A DNA stretch of 64,000 nucleotides. It comes from Litoditis marina (Eukaryota > Nematoda > Chromadorea > Rhabditida > Rhabditidae). The position numbers were made by a program, and so were the translations under genes. The notes beneath the pieces are model-generated. The model was not told the origin of the DNA and made no database searches. It worked only from the letters and a program-made list of their open reading frames with translations. The number at the start of each line of letters is the position of its first letter. The stretch's first letter is position 1. The stretch lies in assembly GCA_964036275.1 (NCBI GenBank), contig OZ038433.1, forward strand, positions 49,426,605 through 49,490,604. Direction: 5' to 3'. Of this stretch, positions 59,505-64,000 are shown piece after piece.

Positions 59505-60225
59505 ATCTCATAGGGACCTCCATTTGCACGAAGATGTTAGAATAGAATATAAAAGTTTAATAGACAATTTTTAGTTTAAAACGAATTTTTGATCACTAAA
59601 ATACATTTAGTTTGCTCTAGCAAAACACAGTTACCTATCGCGTTTTGGACATAATTTTATTCGCGATTTTCCACATTGGTATATGACACTCCAATGATGT
59701 TAAATTGGAGATTTCGGACGAAAGGATAGACCCAACTGAGTTCAAAAATTACGATCACTTGTTTCTCAGTCGTAAACCAGTTGTTGATTGCAGGTGTCAT
59801 CTATTCTCATCTGCCGTTAATTGGAACCAACCGAATTCGCTGGCTGATTTAACACATTTTTCTTTTATGTAACTATACAAACTTCTGTTTATCCAAATTC
59901 CAACCTATTTCAGTTCTATTAGATGTTTTCCGTTTTATTATTGTGATTTAGGCATTTTATAAATCTCTTTTTTGTAATAACTACTTATCATTGAATTCAT
60001 CGTATTGGTATTCGAGGTTCGCTAGGTTGTTTTGACTGAAATTGTGATGTATTTTCAACATCGTTCAGGATTTGTGTACAACTATCTGGTCAACTAGAGT
60101 TGTTTTATTGCATTTTACGCGTGCTAAACGCCTGTTACAACTATTTATGTGTTTTGAGTTTTATTCCAGAGAGTTGATGTCTCCTTTCATTTCGCTTGTG
60201 AAAATGTGATCTTACTAAAGTGCCC

Positions 60226-60231
60226 AATAAA
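60226..60231 (+). terminator. Candidate poly(A) signal of sptl-1
   Basis: AATAAA hexamer about 720 bases past the sptl-1 stop. It would give a long 3' UTR; nearer variant signals cannot be excluded. Confidence 0.35.
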
Positions 60232-60377
60232 TGGTTCGATTTTCACTGGTGTACATGAGTTTTGAAGTAATCTCGCCTTCTATATATTTATACAGTGAAC
60301 ATTCTGCGAAGATAGTGGTATAAATGTTGAGACATGAAAGTGAGTAGCTTCAAGCGCCATAGTTGGATTGGGTAGTG

Positions 60378-60461
<84 letters not shown>

Positions 60462-60599
60462 TCTCTGTCTCTCTCTCTCTCCTTCTCTGTCTATTTGTCT
60501 GTTTCTCGCTCTGTCTGTCTGTCTCTCTCTCCTCTCTCTCTCCTCTGTCTCTCTCTCTGTCTCTCTCCTTCTCTGTATGTTTGTCTGTATCTCGCTCTG

Positions 60600-60631
<32 letters not shown>

Positions 60632-60689
60632 CCCCTCTATATCTCTCTCTCCCCCTCTCTCTCTTTCTCTCGTCTACTTTCTCTCTCTT

Positions 60690-60739
<50 letters not shown>
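60378..60739 (+). repeat. CT/TCTG microsatellite, about 360 bp
   Basis: Nearly pure TC dinucleotides with TCTG and TCTCC interruptions. It gives spurious Ser-Leu frames on the plus strand. It ends about 60 bases upstream of the ASCC1-like start codon. Confidence 0.98.
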
Positions 60740-60742
<3 letters not shown>

Positions 60743-60801
60743 ACGAGGAATCATACAAAAATATGTCTTATCTTTTTTCTTTTATTATGACTATATTCAG
60801 A

Positions 60802-63800
60802 ATGGCCTTCCCGTTGTATACAGAAACGTATGTTGTTGGAAAACGTCGCTATAGAAGAGGACCTTATAAGGTGGGTTATTTCATCATCTCGAGATTGTTG
60901 GCTCACTTGTAATCTGTTTTAGTGCTGTATGTTTTATGTATAAGTTTTTTTATGTTTATTTTGTCTCAATTATTAAAACAAACAATTTATATTTTTGGTG
61001 TCGAAAAGAGTAGCGCAGCAATCACGTAGAAGATTTGCGTTTATAAACAATGGGTGTCACACTCGAATGCGTTAAAAGTTTTATTTTCGAAAATTTCAGA
61101 AATTTGCATTTCTTTCAAACTTTTATTTTTCTTCACCTTTTCTCATATCATGCTATGCAGAGCTTTTGAATCAAAAGTTTTTCCCAATCCCAACATAAAA
61201 AAGTACGGTCTTCAGCAAGAAAGCGCTATTAGAACACATTGCATTTCATAAGAAACTAATTTTCACCTAGAAGCTTACTCGTTAAATATGGGTGGGTAAA
61301 ACTAAAAAAGTTTTCTAAGGGGTGTTTTGTTTTGTTGTAATACCTGACTCCTGACTTACTATATGATTGTAATAACATTTCTTGTTAACTAATCAATAAT
61401 AAGTGAGTTTAATAACATAACTTTATATATCTAAATATATTTTATTTTTTACTAATCTATTTTTTGTTCAGAGCGGTGCCACCAAGAGACGTGTTGACAT
61501 GGTGCCAGATACTGGTGACACCCCCGATTTATACGCAGACGAGCAGGAAGACGGACCTCCATGTGGAGTGGATTATGGTCGGTGCAAAGGGGGGGGGGGG
61601 GTAATACTAAAGGGACGAATTTAGGGCGGAAACTGGTATGGAGGACGATATTTCGATTTTGACTCGTGAACTGAAGAAGGGTCAGGAATAGAATAAAGTA
61701 GAACGTTTATTCACCATTCCATGGTTTATTTGCCTGATAGTCTGTAAATTTGTTGTTTCCCCGCATTCTAGGCATGTTTATGGAAAATATTTCTCATCAG
61801 AAATGACTTTGTAGCATGGTTTTAAGAAAAAAAAAACTATTTGTAGTGACGGAAGTACCTACCGAGCAGCCAGTTGAAGACATAATTGAACAGCCAGCTG
61901 TGCATAAGGGGGCCAGGGATATGTCGAAAACAGGTGGGAATTGATTAAAGTAGATATAGTTAAGGATATAGTTAGGGATAGTATAGTTAAGGAAAAGTTA
62001 ATGGAATAGAGCATAAGTTAGTTCAATTGTAATTTTGAGATGCTATATATAGTTGAATGTAGTATAGTTAAGGAAAAGTTAATGGAATAGAGCATAAGTT
62101 AGTTCAATTGTAATTTTGAGATGTACTTTCATACGATTGTATCTAGGTTCTATGATCAAAGCTTCACTAATATTTCACGTCATTTTGAACACACATTGCT
62201 CGTATAGTATTCCGCTCTTTTATCATTTGTCAACCATCTTATTGAATTATTTAACCTATTTTGTCAAATTATTTCAAGAGGCTCGGATCAATGTTTCAGC
62301 TTCAACTAAAAAGGCGAAGAAAGAAGCGGGATCCAGCTCTGGCGGGCCACCGAACAGTTCGACTGCCGCGGAGCCAATCATCTGTCCTGAAGACGAGCGA
62401 GTCTCCTTTCTCAATGGGAAATGGTCGGCAAAGTGAGAGTATCGTGTTGTTCTTCATAAGCAATCTAGTATGTGGGATAGTTTTGTCATGCTTCACAGTT
62501 GTTTGAAGTCGCTTGACCCAATCACTATTCATGTACCCAAAACATATTTTGTGCACTATGAACATACACGAAGGAGCATATTCTGGGAAAAAAATCTCGG
62601 CAAGCTGGATATAGTACTATATTTTCAAATATGTGACCCTGTTGCAGGGTCAATGCTCCGTTTGTTCATCTTTTTCGGTTGTTTGTGCCGATAATCTGTT
62701 TGTTTATCATGTTCATTCCCAGAATAAATGTGCCGTCTGCATTGATGTGTCGTCTGATTGGAACCCGCGGTGCAGTTCGAAGGGAGCTGGAGGAGTCGAC
62801 CGGATGTCGTCTAACCATCCCTCGCAGAGGGGACACCGGACCCGTTGGTAGGTCAAACTTGGTAGCCAGAAACATTTAAAGTAGGACGATTGTGTGGACC
62901 AATCCCACCGCATCGGTCTCGGTCCTTCAAACTACCATAGAAAAATACATTGTAGTTTAAAGGTCCTTCTTTAAGGCATGAAATCTTTCTAGCAAAACAC
63001 GGAACGTTGGTAGGGGTTAATGTCCATCACTATTTAGGGTAGGAGTGATGGAGTGGTTCGCGGTGTGCTACCGTTCCATGTGACCTGGGTTCGTTCGACC
63101 CTGCCAGGTCTGAATAGTCAGAGAATACTAGTTCAGTTTTGGAGAGTATGAGCTTATCGAGCAAAACTGAAACGTGACAAATTTGAATTAAAACAAAACC
63201 CTTTTCTTCAGAAATGCTCGCAACATACGGATGTGTGATAAAGATCTTACTGTTAGAATAGGTGTGGTGCAGCGGCGCGCTACTGTGCACATGTCTCGTA
63301 GAGTAGGTCTACTCTGTTCTATAGTCTATGTTGTTCTTATATGAAACGAAATGTTCCGGTTAATGCTACTGCCAAATTCAGAAGTGAAGTCGTTCGAATC
63401 TCTCGTGAGTGTACAGAGATGTCTGGATCGCATCGATCTTATCATTGAAGAAGGCCGAGCAACGGTACGATTTTTTTCTAATATTTCCTTCTATAAACTC
63501 ATTTTCAAAGGTTTTAAACATATAATAGAACTTACCTATCACTCTGAACTTTGACAGTTGTTTTTTTTTCTTTCACTACATACAATCACATAAAGTTAGT
63601 GTAACTACAAACTCCTCTCTCTGCCATTAGCATTTAGCAGTTTTTCACTGTGAAATTGCAACATGGGATATTCCAATCAAATATATCTCCTGTAATTTAC
63701 TCCGTTTCCAGGCTCGTTTCACCCATTTCGTGGCTGTGCCCTGCACCCATCCGGACATTGTCGACAGCTATCAGCTGTTCCGCGACGCCATTCTCTCCTC

Positions 63801-64000
63801 GGACACGGTCTCGGTTCGTTAAAACACTCGCATGTTTCACGCGATGTATATATGTGTCGTTTCGTGTTTGGATGGTTGACTGAGAGATCGCATTGATAAA
63901 CTATATTTTTCAGTCTAGTAGAAGTTCGCTGGGGTATTCAGGCACATAATATAAACAGGAGAGGGTGGATAGTGCTCGTAAACTTCAAAACTATGAAAAT
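60802..64000 (+). CDS. ascc1: ASCC1-like KH and RNA-ligase-like protein (runs off right edge)
   Basis: Homologous to activating signal cointegrator 1 complex subunit 1, which works with the ASCC3 helicase in transcription and alkylation repair (family knowledge). Exons seen: 60802-60870, 61472-61577, 61847-61933, 62300-62432, 62723-62847, 63382-63464 and 63712-63813, all in phase; about 235 residues. Residues 24 to about 120 are acidic, Ser/Pro-rich and probably disordered. A KH domain starts near 130: INVPSALMCRLIGTRGAVRR with the GTRG loop, then EESTGCRLTIPRRGDTGP. VQRCLDRIDLIIEEGRA ends the KH fold. ARFTHFVAVPCTHPDI opens the AKAP7/LigT-like domain, whose remainder lies outside the window. 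The ATG is 1 nt after TATTCAG. Introns hold a family A element and a SINE-like copy. Confidence 0.85.
61589..61601 (+). repeat. Poly-G tract (13)
   Basis: Run of G starting 12 bases after the exon 2 donor of the ASCC1-like gene. Confidence 0.95.
62875..62974. repeat. Family A foldback element (copy 12), shortened
   Basis: TTTAAAGTAGGACGATTGTG at the left and GGTCCTTCTTTAA at the right. The right arm has lost the GATTGGTCCACATAATCG part. It lies in ASCC1-like intron 5. Confidence 0.8.
63040..63125 (+). repeat. tRNA-derived SINE-like copy
   Basis: A-box-like GTGATGGAGTGGTTCGCGG and B-box-like GGGTTCGTTCGACCC at tRNA-like spacing, in ASCC1-like intron 5. No complete cloverleaf is evident. Confidence 0.5.

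Larger units (their letters stand above)
59505..60801. other. Intergenic stretch between sptl-1 and the ASCC1-like gene
   Basis: Contains the sptl-1 3' UTR, an AATAAA at 60226-60231 and the large CT microsatellite. No gene was recognised. Confidence 0.6.

Noticed and set aside
60363..60854. Two overlapping plus-strand frames of 140-163 codons rich in Ser-Leu
   Set aside because: Pure translation of the CT microsatellite; not a gene.
63914..63951. Plus-strand segment after TTTTCAG giving SSRSSLGYSGT then a stop
   Set aside because: It would end the ASCC1-like protein inside its ligase-like domain; the true next exon is more likely outside the window.
1..64000. CRISPR arrays, bacterial operons, rRNA genes
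   Set aside because: No direct-repeat and spacer pattern, no ribosome-binding-site-led gene series and no conserved rRNA segment; gene structure is eukaryotic throughout.

Overview
This window reads as nuclear DNA of a nematode, probably a rhabditid (inference). It is AT-rich and intron-rich. Introns are GT-AG, mostly with TTTCAG-type 3' splice sites and a few TTTAAG sites. Eight of the nine gene models have their start codon 0-28 nt after a YAG splice-acceptor sequence, and the ninth has a candidate start 5 nt after one, as expected if spliced leaders are trans-spliced on. The proteins match worm and animal families. No bacterial operon, CRISPR array, rRNA or canonical tRNA gene is seen. Gene models were built by eye: every internal exon listed is flanked by AG and GT, and reading phase was checked across each junction. 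None has been confirmed by RNA evidence. Layout: (1) positions 1-2707, minus strand: N-terminal part of a USP47-like deubiquitinase that runs off the left edge. (2) 2708-7771: gene-poor, with tandem repeats. (3) 7772-11258, plus: complete seven-exon methionine sulfoxide reductase A. (4) 12238-18077, minus: complete class A GPCR whose introns are packed with inverted-repeat elements. (5) 18078-23179: about 5 kb without a supportable gene. (6) 23180-24700, plus: small unrecognised helical protein, followed after about 0.2 kb by (7) 24909-31414, plus: a 14-exon PC-esterase (PCED1/FAM113-like) protein; the two may be an operon. (8) 32645-40773, plus: 15-exon protein with a helical N-terminal half like NEPRO (tentative) and a tail of repeated acidic/serine plus poly-lysine exons. 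(9) 40774-43069: gene-free, with a short-period repeat array. (10) 43070-59504, plus: serine palmitoyltransferase subunit 1. Its 8.6-kb intron 9 holds (11) a complete 16-exon trehalase on the opposite strand, 47712-53700. (12) 60802 to the right edge, plus: an ASCC1-like KH plus RNA-ligase-like protein, truncated by the window. Mobile and repeat content is high. At least seven short families of inverted-repeat, MITE-like elements recur. The commonest is a foldback of about 120 bp with about twelve copies in 64 kb. There are also tRNA-derived SINE-like copies, two long GC-rich near-perfect hairpins, several tandem arrays, a roughly 360-bp CT microsatellite and seven poly-C/poly-G tracts of 12 or more. 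Several elements touch gene structure: one supplies the GPCR stop codon, one abuts a 5' splice site of the NEPRO-like gene, and one overlaps a GPCR exon boundary. The genes do not form an evident common pathway; they look like ordinary housekeeping and signalling genes.
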